The notes: generated by a model from the sequence alone, not told the origin. Positions 34,714 to 43,222 are shown, counted from the first letter of the stretch. The stretch is DNA of 52,763 nt from Candidatus Termititenax persephonae (GCA_003864475.1 BGZO01000005.1:1-52763), one strand, 5' to 3'. Made by a program: numbers and translations.

Positions 34714-37161
34714 AATACGCATCGCCGGATAAGTCTGAATGGACATGGCTATAGTGTCGCCGGAATACGCCACGCTGTTCGGGCCGCCGACCAGCAAGCC
34801 GTCCGGAGTAGGATATTGGCCGGACATAGATGGCCGGAAATGCGGCTGGCGCACTGATTTTTCGCCAAAACCAGTGATATAGGAAATACCGTTAGGATTT
34901 TTACCCAACAGATAATCCACTATTTTCAGTGCGCCCTGTTTATATTTAAGATTGCCAGTCTGTTTATAGATATACATTAACTCCAACCCGGCGGTGGCCG
35001 CTACGGAATTGGAACCCCAGTCAAATCCAGCGCCGATTCCGGCAAAAGCCAGACCGTAAGGATTTTCAGCCTGCCGCGCCAGCAAAGCATCCGCGTATTT
35101 AATTAACGCGCTCTCTATCTTCTGCTGTAATTCAGGGTCGGCGTTGGAATTGCGAGTATAAGAAAACAAGGCCAAATAATTGACGTTGCCCCAGTCCGGC
35201 GCGTTGTCGCCAAAGCGGTCTTGCGTCAACAGAGCGGGTAAATTGTCTTTAATATATTTTTGATATTTTGCTTCACCAGTGGCGTTAAAAAGCTCCACTG
35301 CCGCCCACAATCTTTCGTCTTGGTCTTGGTGGTCTGTGTAAGGCCCGCCGTATCTATGATTGTCATAAGTTTCCGCGGTCATAATTAAATCAGGATTTTG
35401 GACTAGAAAAGCCCAGGCTTGTTCCGCGGCGGCCAAATATTGCGCGGCCATAATTCTATCCTCGGCGACGGCGGAGTTTTTGTACTCGGCGTAGCCCAGC
35501 GCCATGGCCGCCGCGAAGTCTGCCGTGGCTGTGGTGGACACCGGAAGAACAGTTTTGAGCTGCGCATCGTCTTGCGGCGCGACTTCCGAAGCCAGCCATT
35601 CTGCCGCCGTTGCTTTATGATAGCAGGCTCCGTCCGTGCGCTGCATTTTGAGCAGAAAATCCAGTTCGTGTTTGACGATAGAGAGATAATCCGCCCGCGC
35701 CGCATTTTCGCGCGGCACCAGACCAGCGTCGTAAGCCAAATCATTGTCCGCATATTTTTTATTGACCAGCAGCAGACCCGCGCTGTAAGCGCCGTTGACC
35801 GTATATTTACCGTAATCACCGGCATCATGCCAGCCCCCAGAGACATCGATAGTCGTTTCAGAACCGTAAATTGGCGTTTCTTTATCCTGTTCATGAATAT
35901 TTCCGTAGGGTCCGTGTTCGCCGTCGGTAAACCATTTGAAGGCCAGTAAAGCGGCGTTACGTGTCGCGGACAGCCCGGCGGCGGGATTTTCTTTAAGGAC
36001 GACGGGTGTTTTTAATTCGCCGCTAATGCCGTTTTGTTGCGGCACAATCAGCGTGTATGTTCCCGGCTGTTCCAGCGCTGAAAAATCCAAAACCATTACT
36101 TTGGCTCCGGCATCTTTATAGACTTGATTGTAAGTTGACCTGCCAGTCCAGACGGCCTCTCCCTGTGTATTCTGTACCGAAAACTCCAGGCTGTCTACCG
36201 CACTATCCGCGGGAAGTTCCACAATGGCGGTCTTGGCAAAACCGCGGATATAACCGATTTGATTGCTCTGTATAGTTTGGTCATTGACTTGCGGCGCGGG
36301 TTCCGGCTGGACTACGATTTCAATATTGCTGACTCTGGCAAAATAATTTGTTGCTCCAGCGGTCATAAAAGCCAGCACGCCGATATTTTGCATCTCTTTA
36401 GGCACAATAAATTCATAAACGCCGTCCTGCGGCGGCACGAAGCCTTTAAGGTCGCTACCAAAATCCAGTTCAAAATTGCCGGGTTTCAGTTCAATTCCGT
36501 TCAGGGTTACTTGAAAAATTTTTTGCCCCCATAAAGCTCGAAAATCCTGTCCCACCTGTAAAGTCAGACGTAATGTTTTCTCGCCATAGTCTATGGTTTT
36601 ATTAACTACTACCGCGAACATTTCGCAATCGGCAAAACTGCTGTTGAGCCGTGGATCATAAATTTCAAAGCCGCCGGGAACCCGCCGACCCTGTAAACGG
36701 TTTTTGTCCCACAATGGTTCAATATGAGCCACGTTAATTTTTAAGACTTTTTCGTTTTCCGCCAAACCGCGGACAGGCTCCGTTATTGGACGAACCGCGT
36801 TATGCGCGGCATCCGGCTCCGGGTTTGGCTCAGAAACAATCGGCGCTTGAGCGCTGTAAACCAACTCTTTTAATAAATCTTCTTTGGTTTGGAAATGTTT
36901 CATTAGTTCGGCGACAGCGGCCTCAACTTCCGGCGTGTCAATAATATCGTTAAAAGCCGTGTCCTCGCGGCTTTGGGTGTCCACGAATTGCCGCAGAGTT
37001 CTCTGGTATTTCTGCGGCAGCTCGTCGATAGGCCGACCCTCTAGGATTAACTGCAAAGCTTGTTTTATTTCCTGCTCGGAATCAATCTCGCCGCTAAAAT
37101 CCGCGTCCGCGCGGCGCAGCTCTCTTTGATAGAATGCGGCATTATCAATGTTAATACCCAT
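34618..37161 (-). CDS. GH9 endoglucanase with EF-hand-like N-terminal domain
   Basis: 847 residues. Residues 1-100 have two EF-hand-like loops (DADFSGEIDSEQE at 19-31; DTAFNDIIDTPE near 67). About 130-290 is a beta-sandwich, probably carbohydrate binding. About 297-395 is the Ig-like CelD_N domain (SNQIGYIRGFAKTAIVE). The GH9 barrel follows, with GGWHDAGDYGKY (nucleophile/base Asp 446 and 449), RQPHFRPS and WSTNEVAINWQA (acid Glu 828). The enzyme would hydrolyse cellulose-type beta-1,4-glucans by inversion. No Sec signal peptide is present, which is odd for a cellulase. AAAAGGAG precedes the ATG. It lies 13 bases after the binding-module gene, so the two form an operon. Confidence 0.92.
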   Translation of the reverse strand: MGINIDNAAFYQRELRRADADFSGEIDSEQEIKQALQLILEGRPIDELPQKYQRTLRQFVDTQSREDTAFNDIIDTPEVEAAVAELMKHFQTKEDLLKELVYSAQAPIVSEPNPEPDAAHNAVRPITEPVRGLAENEKVLKINVAHIEPLWDKNRLQGRRVPGGFEIYDPRLNSSFADCEMFAVVVNKTIDYGEKTLRLTLQVGQDFRALWGQKIFQVTLNGIELKPGNFELDFGSDLKGFVPPQDGVYEFIVPKEMQNIGVLAFMTAGATNYFARVSNIEIVVQPEPAPQVNDQTIQSNQIGYIRGFAKTAIVELPADSAVDSLEFSVQNTQGEAVWTGRSTYNQVYKDAGAKVMVLDFSALEQPGTYTLIVPQQNGISGELKTPVVLKENPAAGLSATRNAALLAFKWFTDGEHGPYGNIHEQDKETPIYGSETTIDVSGGWHDAGDYGKYTVNGAYSAGLLLVNKKYADNDLAYDAGLVPRENAARADYLSIVKHELDFLLKMQRTDGACYHKATAAEWLASEVAPQDDAQLKTVLPVSTTATADFAAAMALGYAEYKNSAVAEDRIMAAQYLAAAEQAWAFLVQNPDLIMTAETYDNHRYGGPYTDHQDQDERLWAAVELFNATGEAKYQKYIKDNLPALLTQDRFGDNAPDWGNVNYLALFSYTRNSNADPELQQKIESALIKYADALLARQAENPYGLAFAGIGAGFDWGSNSVAATAGLELMYIYKQTGNLKYKQGALKIVDYLLGKNPNGISYITGFGEKSVRQPHFRPSMSGQYPTPDGLLVGGPNSVAYSGDTIAMSIQTYPAMRIYADDQNSWSTNEVAINWQANLAALLALLSEE

Positions 37162-37174
37162 GGCCGGGCTCCTT

Positions 37175-37897
37175 TTAGTTTTTCAGCTCAACCTGGACAG
37201 TCATTTTAAAACCATTGTTTACAAAACCTTTAATGCCAACCCAGATATCTTTCATACCGGAGATGTCATAAACTAATTCGTCGCCGGCATCGAGGCTTTG
37301 CTCAATGTAACTATCGTTAACGGTAAAGCCTTCCGGCTCCGGGAAAGCTCCCATTACAGGATTGTGATTGTAGGTGTTTTGGGGGTCATAAGGTCCTTCG
37401 TTCAAGCCAAAGCCCACAGCTTTGCCGCCCCAAATAAGTTTGTCTTTCCCTTCTATGGATGTTACCGTAACCACCAGTTTGGTATAGCCAGAGGGATTGA
37501 TTTTGCCGAGAAATACTCCCGAAGCTTCGCCCCTAGTACCGGAACCGTCAATAGTTAAAGTGTTGCCATTGACCGTATATTTGCCGGGACCCCAGACCAC
37601 TTCCGGTTTCTTCAGCAGCGCGACAGGTTTGCTGTCGGACTGCACGGCCTGTGTCGCCTGCACCGCATTGTTTTGCCCCAAGGCCACCCGGCGCAAATAG
37701 CTTTCCGCTTCCGACACGGAGCTGCCGTTGAATTTTTGCGCAGCCTCTTTGGACACTTCCTGGGCAGCGTTAAGCAATTCCTCATTTGTGTCTATGCTAC
37801 CGTTGTAGGCTTTGTCTCCATTGCCTGCATCCGCTCTGCGTAAAGCGCGCTGATATTGTGGTAACGCTTCTGAAATCTTTAATGAAAATCCGCTCAT
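37175..37897 (-). CDS. Carbohydrate-binding-module-like protein with EF-hand-like N-terminus
   Basis: 240 residues. The N-terminal part (ALPQYQRALRRADAG, then DKAYNGSIDTNEEL, an EF-hand-like loop) is related to the N-terminal domain of the GH9 and GH8 proteins. The rest (about 95-240) is a beta-sandwich: VVWGPGKYTVNGNTLTIDG, SGYTKLVVTVTSIEGKDKL, GDELVYDISGMKDIWVGIKG. It resembles a non-catalytic carbohydrate-binding module. No signal peptide. AAAGGAG precedes the ATG. It is first in the operon with GH9, behind an unusual leader with poly-C tracts. Confidence 0.7.
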   Translation of the reverse strand: MSGFSLKISEALPQYQRALRRADAGNGDKAYNGSIDTNEELLNAAQEVSKEAAQKFNGSSVSEAESYLRRVALGQNNAVQATQAVQSDSKPVALLKKPEVVWGPGKYTVNGNTLTIDGSGTRGEASGVFLGKINPSGYTKLVVTVTSIEGKDKLIWGGKAVGFGLNEGPYDPQNTYNHNPVMGAFPEPEGFTVNDSYIEQSLDAGDELVYDISGMKDIWVGIKGFVNNGFKMTVQVELKN

Positions 37898-38028
37898 AAT
37901 TTTTCTCCTTTACTGTTTTTATTTTTTTGAAATACAAAATACGATCAAGATGACAATTTAAAGAGGTCTACATAGGCAACACCTCCTTCTTAAGATTTAT
38001 CTATGAAATATTTGTCTATAAATTTTAC

Positions 38029-38048
38029 GGGGGGGGGGGGGGGGGGGG
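38029..38048 (+). repeat. G20 tract (C20 on the transcribed strand)
   Basis: Twenty G followed by nine T. On the minus strand it lies inside a short frame starting ATGTTAATA, giving a run of prolines. It is extremely prone to slippage, and its exact length in the assembly may be wrong. Confidence 0.85.
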
Positions 38049-38094
38049 TTTTTTTTTATTAACATTTTCTCTTTTTAAATTTCCACCATTTTGT

Positions 38095-38119
38095 ATACCC
38101 TCTTTTTTAAAAATTATAA
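38095..38119 (-). promoter_or_regulatory. SigB-type promoter, proximal unit of the CBM-GH9 leader
   Basis: On the minus strand TTATAA (38119-38114), 13 bp, GGGTAT (38100-38095), followed by GGTGG and an ATG 32-34 bases on. Confidence 0.5.
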
Positions 38120-38154
38120 TTTATTTTGTTTAATTTTTTTTTTTTTTTTTCTCT

Positions 38155-38165
38155 GGGGGGGGGGG
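38155..38165 (+). repeat. G11 tract
   Basis: Eleven G preceded by a 17-T run and CTCT. On the minus strand it is a C11 tract inside the frame that starts ATGAATGATTATTAC, again coding prolines. Confidence 0.85.
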
Positions 38166-38211
38166 TAATTGTTAAGTAATAATCATTCATTTTCAACTCC
38201 TACCATATTGT

Positions 38212-38236
38212 ATACCCACTTTGTTAAAAATTATAC
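38212..38236 (-). promoter_or_regulatory. SigB-type promoter, distal unit of the CBM-GH9 leader
   Basis: On the minus strand GTATAA (38236-38231), 13 bp, GGGTAT (38217-38212), followed by TAGGAG and an ATG. Confidence 0.6.
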
Positions 38237-38267
38237 ATATATGTTGTCAAGATTTTTTCTTTATTTT

Positions 38268-40430
38268 TCAAATCCCATATTTTGCCTTAAATAAATTTAA
38301 CGCAAAGGCGATAAGGTTGCTGGTGAAGTAGTCGTCGGCATCAGTTGTAAAATGTCCAGCGGTATAATTCTCTTTTAATAATTTATAACATTTCAGGGCA
38401 TTGGCTTGATCGTCCCGCGCGCAAAATACAGCCAACGCAATGCCCATGCCAAACGGCGTGCTTTTGCTCTGCGCACCGCGGCGGTTATTCTCCGGCAAAG
38501 TGCCGTCTACATTGTAGGCGTTATATATCCAGTTGTTTTTGGCCAGTTCGTCTGCGAAAAATTTGCCGGCTTTGTCCAGCAGAGTTTTGGACTGTGCGTT
38601 GCCATTCTGCACATAATCATAGGCCGCCCAGGTGTAAAGCCGCAAAGCGTCCCAACTGCTCAAGTGCGTGTCCTGCGCTTCCCCGCTGGCAAAAGAGTCC
38701 CAAGTGCCGTAAGCGCTGGTTAAGCCCTCGACCGTGAAAGCGTTCCAGTCCGGCACTAAAACGCCGTTGCTGCGATACTCGCGTCCGCCGGGTTTGGCAT
38801 CGCGGTAAGGCACAGCGCGACTCAGCGCGGCATCCACATTTTTATAACTCTCGTTAAATAAGCGTCCCCAATCATGTGCGCGGTCAACCTTGCTGAATTC
38901 CGCCAGCGCAAAAGGCATAAAGTAAGAAAGATTAAAAACGTTGCTGCCCTTATTGTTGGCAGAGATGAACAGATGTTCGGCGGCAGGGGCGGCGACTGTT
39001 TTGCGGTTTAAGTGAATGTCGGTGATGGTCAATATCACGCCGGCTCGGTCGCTTTGCATAGCAAAGTTGTCGAGTGTAGCCTTGCCAGGGATGCGCACGG
39101 CTGGAGATTTGTAGTTCCAGTCGCCACTGGTGTGCCGCTCTTTGAACGCGCTGATTGGCACTATGTTTTCTCCGGGTTTTAAATTGTAATCGCAGGCGTA
39201 GTCCGGTTGGCCGCCTTTGCCCTGAAACATCAATTTTACAGCGCAGGCTTTCTCCGCCTGAATAGTTATGGATTGATAGGTGTCAGCGAAATCCGCCAGA
39301 GCCAGACTATGCACGCCGTAACTGCTGTAGGGTTGATGAAAGGAAATCGTGGTTTGGCCGTTCGCAAAACTGGCCGTGGCCGCCGGATTGGGTGTGCTGG
39401 CGTTCTTAATGTTGGTGTCCCAAACATGCTCATTTAATTTCAACGCCACTTCCGCGCCGCCAGTCCTGATCGACAGCACACAGCTTTGCCAAACATCATT
39501 TAGTATTTGCAAGGCCAGGCCTTTATAGTTTTTATTGCCGCTGGTGCTGCCCCATTTTTTGTCGGCCAGCAGTAAAGTGTAAGCAATCAGAATGTCCGCA
39601 TCCGGCGCGGCATCATATCCGTCAAACCAAACGCTGGGGTCATTGGGGTCCCATTGATATTGAAAAACTCCGGTGTGCTTGCCAAGCTGTTGGGAAAGCG
39701 CCGAACCTTGTCCGACATAACGCCAGGCGGCCAGATAATCACGCGCCTCCGCGTCAATATTTTCACGCTTGTTGATGGAATACACGCGGCGCAGGCTCGC
39801 GCTGTCATGATAAATATTGGCTCGCGCCCAATCCCAGACCTGATCAAAAGTTTGGCGGTCGTTGTTATTGATGGCCTGAAACATGACGTAAGAAACTGTT
39901 TCCGAAAAAGTATTATTGTCGTCGCCAAGTGGCCGACCCGTAGCCGCGTCAATCTTGGCAGTTTTGTAATGCGCCCAGATTTCGGGGATTGTTTTAGCTA
40001 TATCTTGGAGCAAGTCGGCAAAAGAAGTGATCTCCGTACGGCCAGAGGCCGCTGAGGCAACGCTGTCGATTTTTGGCGCAACGTCCGCTTGAGCAATATT
40101 TTTAGAGTTCATATTGTTTGTTCCGTAAACAAAATCTTGGAGCAAGTCTTCCTGTGTCCGATAATGCTTGGACAATTCGGCAACGGCAGCCTCGACTTCC
40201 GGCGCATCAATAATATCATTGAAAGCCGTATCTTTGTGGCTTTGGGTGTCCACGAATTGCCGCAAAATCCTCTGGTATTTCTGCGGTAGCTCGTCGATAG
40301 GCCGACCCTCTAAGATTAACTGCAAAGCTTGTTTTATTTCCTGCTCGGAATCAATCTCGCCGCTAAAATCCGCGTCCGCGCGGCGCAACTCTCGGGCATA
40401 AAACTTGGCGTTGTCAATATTTATAGTCAT
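38268..40430 (-). CDS. GH8 endoglucanase-like protein with EF-hand-like N-terminus and inserted beta-domain
   Basis: 720 residues. Residues 1-100 are nearly identical to those of the GH9 protein (RRADADFSGEIDSEQEI, then the second EF-like loop). The GH8 helical barrel begins near 135: TFSETVSYVMFQAI with the candidate acid Glu 177, and DAAPDADILIAYTLLLADKKW with candidate Asp 277/279. A beta-rich stretch (about 330-470, including HSLALADFADTYQSITIQAE and DWNYKSPAVRIPG) interrupts the barrel, which resumes with FNLSYFMPFALAEF and SSWDALRLYTW. It would cleave beta-1,4-glucans or related polymers. No signal peptide. GAGGAG precedes the ATG. Confidence 0.85.
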   Translation of the reverse strand: MTINIDNAKFYARELRRADADFSGEIDSEQEIKQALQLILEGRPIDELPQKYQRILRQFVDTQSHKDTAFNDIIDAPEVEAAVAELSKHYRTQEDLLQDFVYGTNNMNSKNIAQADVAPKIDSVASAASGRTEITSFADLLQDIAKTIPEIWAHYKTAKIDAATGRPLGDDNNTFSETVSYVMFQAINNNDRQTFDQVWDWARANIYHDSASLRRVYSINKRENIDAEARDYLAAWRYVGQGSALSQQLGKHTGVFQYQWDPNDPSVWFDGYDAAPDADILIAYTLLLADKKWGSTSGNKNYKGLALQILNDVWQSCVLSIRTGGAEVALKLNEHVWDTNIKNASTPNPAATASFANGQTTISFHQPYSSYGVHSLALADFADTYQSITIQAEKACAVKLMFQGKGGQPDYACDYNLKPGENIVPISAFKERHTSGDWNYKSPAVRIPGKATLDNFAMQSDRAGVILTITDIHLNRKTVAAPAAEHLFISANNKGSNVFNLSYFMPFALAEFSKVDRAHDWGRLFNESYKNVDAALSRAVPYRDAKPGGREYRSNGVLVPDWNAFTVEGLTSAYGTWDSFASGEAQDTHLSSWDALRLYTWAAYDYVQNGNAQSKTLLDKAGKFFADELAKNNWIYNAYNVDGTLPENNRRGAQSKSTPFGMGIALAVFCARDDQANALKCYKLLKENYTAGHFTTDADDYFTSNLIAFALNLFKAKYGI

Positions 40431-40491
40431 TCTTTCTCCTCATGTCATATAATCGTAAGGAAAAAATTTCGGTTGCATTTATTTTTACTGT

Positions 40492-41040
40492 TTAGAAAAA
40501 GCAGTCTAAAGGCAAATCTTTTAACCGCGGATTTTGTCGGTCTTTGGCCGAGACCAGCGGCGCGGCAACTGGCCAGTCGATTTTTAAGTCCGGGTCATTC
40601 CAGAAAATGCCGACCTCGGCCTGCGGCGCGTAATAAGCGTCGCATTTGTACTGGAACTCCGCGCTGTCCGACAGTACGGCGAAACCATGGGCAAAACCCC
40701 GGGGTATAAAAAACTGTTTTTTGTTTTCCGCCGAGAGCGTAACGCCCAGCCATTGCTGAAAAGTCGGCGAGTCGCGCCGCAAATCGACAGCCACATCATA
40801 AACCTGCCCGAAAGTACAACGCACCAGCTTGGCCTGTGCCAGACTGCCTTTTTGAAAATGCAAGCCGCGCAGGGTGCCTTGCCGGGACTGAGAATGATTG
40901 TCCTGCACGAAGATATTGTCTAAACCTGCGGCGGCCAGAGCTTTTTGACTGTAGCTTTCATAAAAAAAACCGCGCTCGTCAGGGAAAACCTGGGGTTCGA
41001 TAATAAGCAGGCCGGGCAGCGCAGTTTTGATGATGTTCAT
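40492..41040 (-). CDS. rfbC: dTDP-4-dehydrorhamnose 3,5-epimerase
   Basis: 182 residues, the normal RmlC length. It epimerises dTDP-4-keto-6-deoxyglucose on the way to dTDP-rhamnose for surface polysaccharide. Motifs are FPDERGFFYESY, QDNHSQSRQGTLRGLHFQ with the catalytic His, VYDVAVDLRRDSPTF, and FIPRGFAHGFAVLSD. The start overlaps the end of trpS by 4 bases, so the two are co-transcribed. Other rhamnose genes are not in the window. Confidence 0.93.
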   Translation of the reverse strand: MNIIKTALPGLLIIEPQVFPDERGFFYESYSQKALAAAGLDNIFVQDNHSQSRQGTLRGLHFQKGSLAQAKLVRCTFGQVYDVAVDLRRDSPTFQQWLGVTLSAENKKQFFIPRGFAHGFAVLSDSAEFQYKCDAYYAPQAEVGIFWNDPDLKIDWPVAAPLVSAKDRQNPRLKDLPLDCFF

Positions 41041-42002
41041 AAGAATGCGCCCGTTTTCTCCCGCACGGCTTGGAGAGTTTTGGCTATTTCCGCGCGGGCT
41101 TTGTCCGTGCCTTTTTGTAAAATCTTTTGCACGGCATCGAGATTTTGGGACAGCTCGGCGCGCCGCTCACGGTACGGCCGGAAGTATTCCCAGAGCAGGG
41201 CGAAAGTTTCTTTTTTGGCCTCGCCGTAGCCGTAGCCGCCCGCGCGGTATTTTTGTGCCAGCGCCAGCTTTTGCTCCGCTGTGGCCAAGAGCGCGTAGAT
41301 TTTGAAGACATTGCAGGTTGCGGGATTTTTCGGCTGTTCCAGCGGTGTGGAGTCGGTAACGATATTCATTACTTGTTTGCGTAGGACTTTTTCTTCGCCG
41401 AAAATCTCAATGGTGTTGCCGTAAGATTTGGACATTTTTTGCCCGTCCGTGCCAGGCACGATGGCGACCCCTTCTTTAATCAGTGCGTCCGGCACTTGGA
41501 AAGTTTCGCCAAATTCATTGTTGAATTTTATGGCGATATCGCGGGTAACCTCGAGATGCTGTTTCTGGTCTTGGCCGACCGGCACGATGTCCGACTGCAC
41601 GGCCAAGATGTCCGCCGCCATGAGCAGCGGATAATTGAACAGCCCAGCGTTGGCGGGCAGTCCCTTGGCCAGCTTGTCCTTGTAGGAATGACAGCGCTCC
41701 AGCAAACCCACTGGCGTAATATTGCTAAGGTACCAAGCCAGTTCGTTAATCTCCGGGACGGTAGACTGCACCCAGAAAACGGCCTTGTCCGGGTCGATGC
41801 CCAGCGCCAAAAAATCTAACGCGGCTTGGAGCGTCTTGGCACGCAGGTCAGCTCCGCGGTTGAGCGAGGTCATGGCGTGCAGGTCGGCCAGAAAACAAAA
41901 CAATTCGTTTTGGGCCTGCAGTTCAATCATCTGCCGCATCATGCCGAGATAATTGCCGATGTGCAGAGTGCCGGACGGTTGTATTCCTGAGAGGACACGC
42001 AT
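41037..42002 (-). CDS. trpS: Tryptophanyl-tRNA synthetase
   Basis: Class I synthetase charging tRNA-Trp. 321 residues, typical for the bacterial enzyme. The HIGH-type motif is HIGN in SGIQPSGTLHIGNYLG, and the KMSKS motif is intact (GTDGQKMSKSYGN). The conserved DILAVQSDIVPVGQDQKQHLE is also present. A TGTTATAAT extended -10 lies only 10 bases before the ATG and no ribosome site is visible, so the mRNA may be leaderless. Confidence 0.97.
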   Translation of the reverse strand: MRVLSGIQPSGTLHIGNYLGMMRQMIELQAQNELFCFLADLHAMTSLNRGADLRAKTLQAALDFLALGIDPDKAVFWVQSTVPEINELAWYLSNITPVGLLERCHSYKDKLAKGLPANAGLFNYPLLMAADILAVQSDIVPVGQDQKQHLEVTRDIAIKFNNEFGETFQVPDALIKEGVAIVPGTDGQKMSKSYGNTIEIFGEEKVLRKQVMNIVTDSTPLEQPKNPATCNVFKIYALLATAEQKLALAQKYRAGGYGYGEAKKETFALLWEYFRPYRERRAELSQNLDAVQKILQKGTDKARAEIAKTLQAVREKTGAFL

Positions 42003-42011
42003 GTTGCCAAG

Positions 42012-42020
42012 ATTATAACA
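42012..42020 (-). promoter_or_regulatory. Extended -10 promoter of trpS
   Basis: TGTTATAAT on the minus strand (42020-42012). A start about 7 bases downstream would leave only about 3 bases before the ATG at 42002. Confidence 0.55.
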
Positions 42021-42082
42021 TAAAAAATCAATTCAACTTTGGGGAGAAACTTACGAAATCCAAGTGAAGGGAGTTGATTTTT

Positions 42083-42352
42083 ATGAAAAAAATAATTTTA
42101 GGACTTTTGATTCTGGGAGCGGTGCTCAGTGCGGATAAGATTTATTTGACTGATGGACGGGAAGTATCCGGCGATTTGGCGATTCGCGCCAATAGTTTTG
42201 TGGTGCTGGGACAGGAGATTGATTTGGTTTGCCCGGAAAGCATAGTCGACGCGGTGGAAAAAGACGGCGTGAAATATACTCCGCGGCAGTATCTGAAGAT
42301 GCGCCTGCTGGACGAGACAACTGACCCGGCGGATGTTTGGTTCGCCGAATAA
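42083..42352 (+). CDS. Small exported protein, unknown
   Basis: 89 residues from ATG 42083, with AAGGGAG about 9 bases upstream (a TTG at 42074 is in frame). The N-terminus MKKIILGLLILGAVLSADK is a signal peptide. The rest (IYLTDGREVSGDLAIRANSF, then a charged tail) is a small beta domain that resembles short Sm-like or ribbon proteins but was not assigned to a family. It lies alone between divergent trpS and the convergent ABC gene. Confidence 0.65.
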   Translation: MKKIILGLLILGAVLSADKIYLTDGREVSGDLAIRANSFVVLGQEIDLVCPESIVDAVEKDGVKYTPRQYLKMRLLDETTDPADVWFAE

Positions 42353-42381
42353 AACGCCGCTGGGCTTTTCAGGCCAAGAGT

Positions 42382-43188
42382 TTAGGGTTTGAGACTGAGC
42401 GAGTAATAGCCATTATTTTTCTCAACACGCAACGGCAAATGGAAAGTTTTGGACAGGAGGGAACTCCGTAAAATCTGATCTTTTTCTCCGTCGGCTAAAA
42501 TTCTGCCATTCTGGAGAATGATGACGCGTGTTATTTCCGGGATTATTTCTTCCAGCAAGTGCGTAACCATAATGATACTGCGGCCGTTCCGCGCCAAATG
42601 GCGGATATTTTGCAGGAACTGTGTGCGGGCTTTGATGTCCAGCGAGACGGTCGGCTCGTCGAGGACGATAATCTGCGGATTATTGATTAGGGCCCTGCCG
42701 ATGAGGAAGCGGCGCAACTCTCCGCTCGACAGGGAACCGACGGTCTGGGCGAGGAGTTTGCTCAAGCCTAATTCTTGGGCGATTTGCCGGGCTTGTTTTT
42801 TTTGTGCGCTGGAGATTTGCTGATTGGCGCGCAAACCGATACTGCCGAAAAGCCCGGACAAAATCAGGTGCAGTCCTGGGCAGTCGGGCTGACGCTGCTG
42901 CTGTTCCAGCAGGGCGGGGGAGATGACCGCCAGCCTGCTGCGCAGGCTGAATAAATCCCAGCGGGCTTGGCCGAAGAGACGGATGGCGGGCTGCGCACGG
43001 TGCAGCGGATAAATATCGCCGGAGAGCATTTTGAGCAGGGTGGATTTGCCTGCGCCATTGGGTCCTATGATGGCCACCTGCTCGCCCAGCCCTATTGCCA
43101 GCGAAAGGTTTTTGAGAATAGCCTGACCGCCGCGCACGACGGAAGCTTGGCGGAGTTGTAAGAACGGCGGCATGTTCAATCTTAACAT
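42382..43188 (-). CDS. ABC transporter ATP-binding protein
   Basis: Single ATPase domain: Walker A GPNGAGKST, signature LSSGELRR, Walker B IIVLDEPT and switch His in IIMVTHLLEE. Compact ABC of the iron/siderophore or YlmA-like type (YPLHRAQPAIRLFGQ after Walker A). No permease lies beside it, so substrate or non-transport function is unknown. The start is uncertain: ATG 43188 and 43173 are both plausible and GTG 43209 is in frame; none has a clear ribosome site. The promoter region overlaps that of divergent mraY. Confidence 0.88.
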   Translation of the reverse strand: MLRLNMPPFLQLRQASVVRGGQAILKNLSLAIGLGEQVAIIGPNGAGKSTLLKMLSGDIYPLHRAQPAIRLFGQARWDLFSLRSRLAVISPALLEQQQRQPDCPGLHLILSGLFGSIGLRANQQISSAQKKQARQIAQELGLSKLLAQTVGSLSSGELRRFLIGRALINNPQIIVLDEPTVSLDIKARTQFLQNIRHLARNGRSIIMVTHLLEEIIPEITRVIILQNGRILADGEKDQILRSSLLSKTFHLPLRVEKNNGYYSLSLKP

Positions 43189-43222
43189 GGATAATCTGCG
43201 GCAATCCACGCCCCCAGTTTTG

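Larger units (their letters stand above)
37898..38267 (-). other. Leader region with two tandem promoter/poly-C units
   Basis: 370 bp without a long gene. On the minus strand it holds two similar units, each a SigB-type promoter, a short ATG frame and a poly-C tract (11 C, then 20 C). Nearer the CBM gene lies a strong AAGGAGG followed 8 bases later by ATGTAG, a start codon directly followed by a stop. Runs of 17 T and 9 T (plus strand) also occur. Confidence 0.75.
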
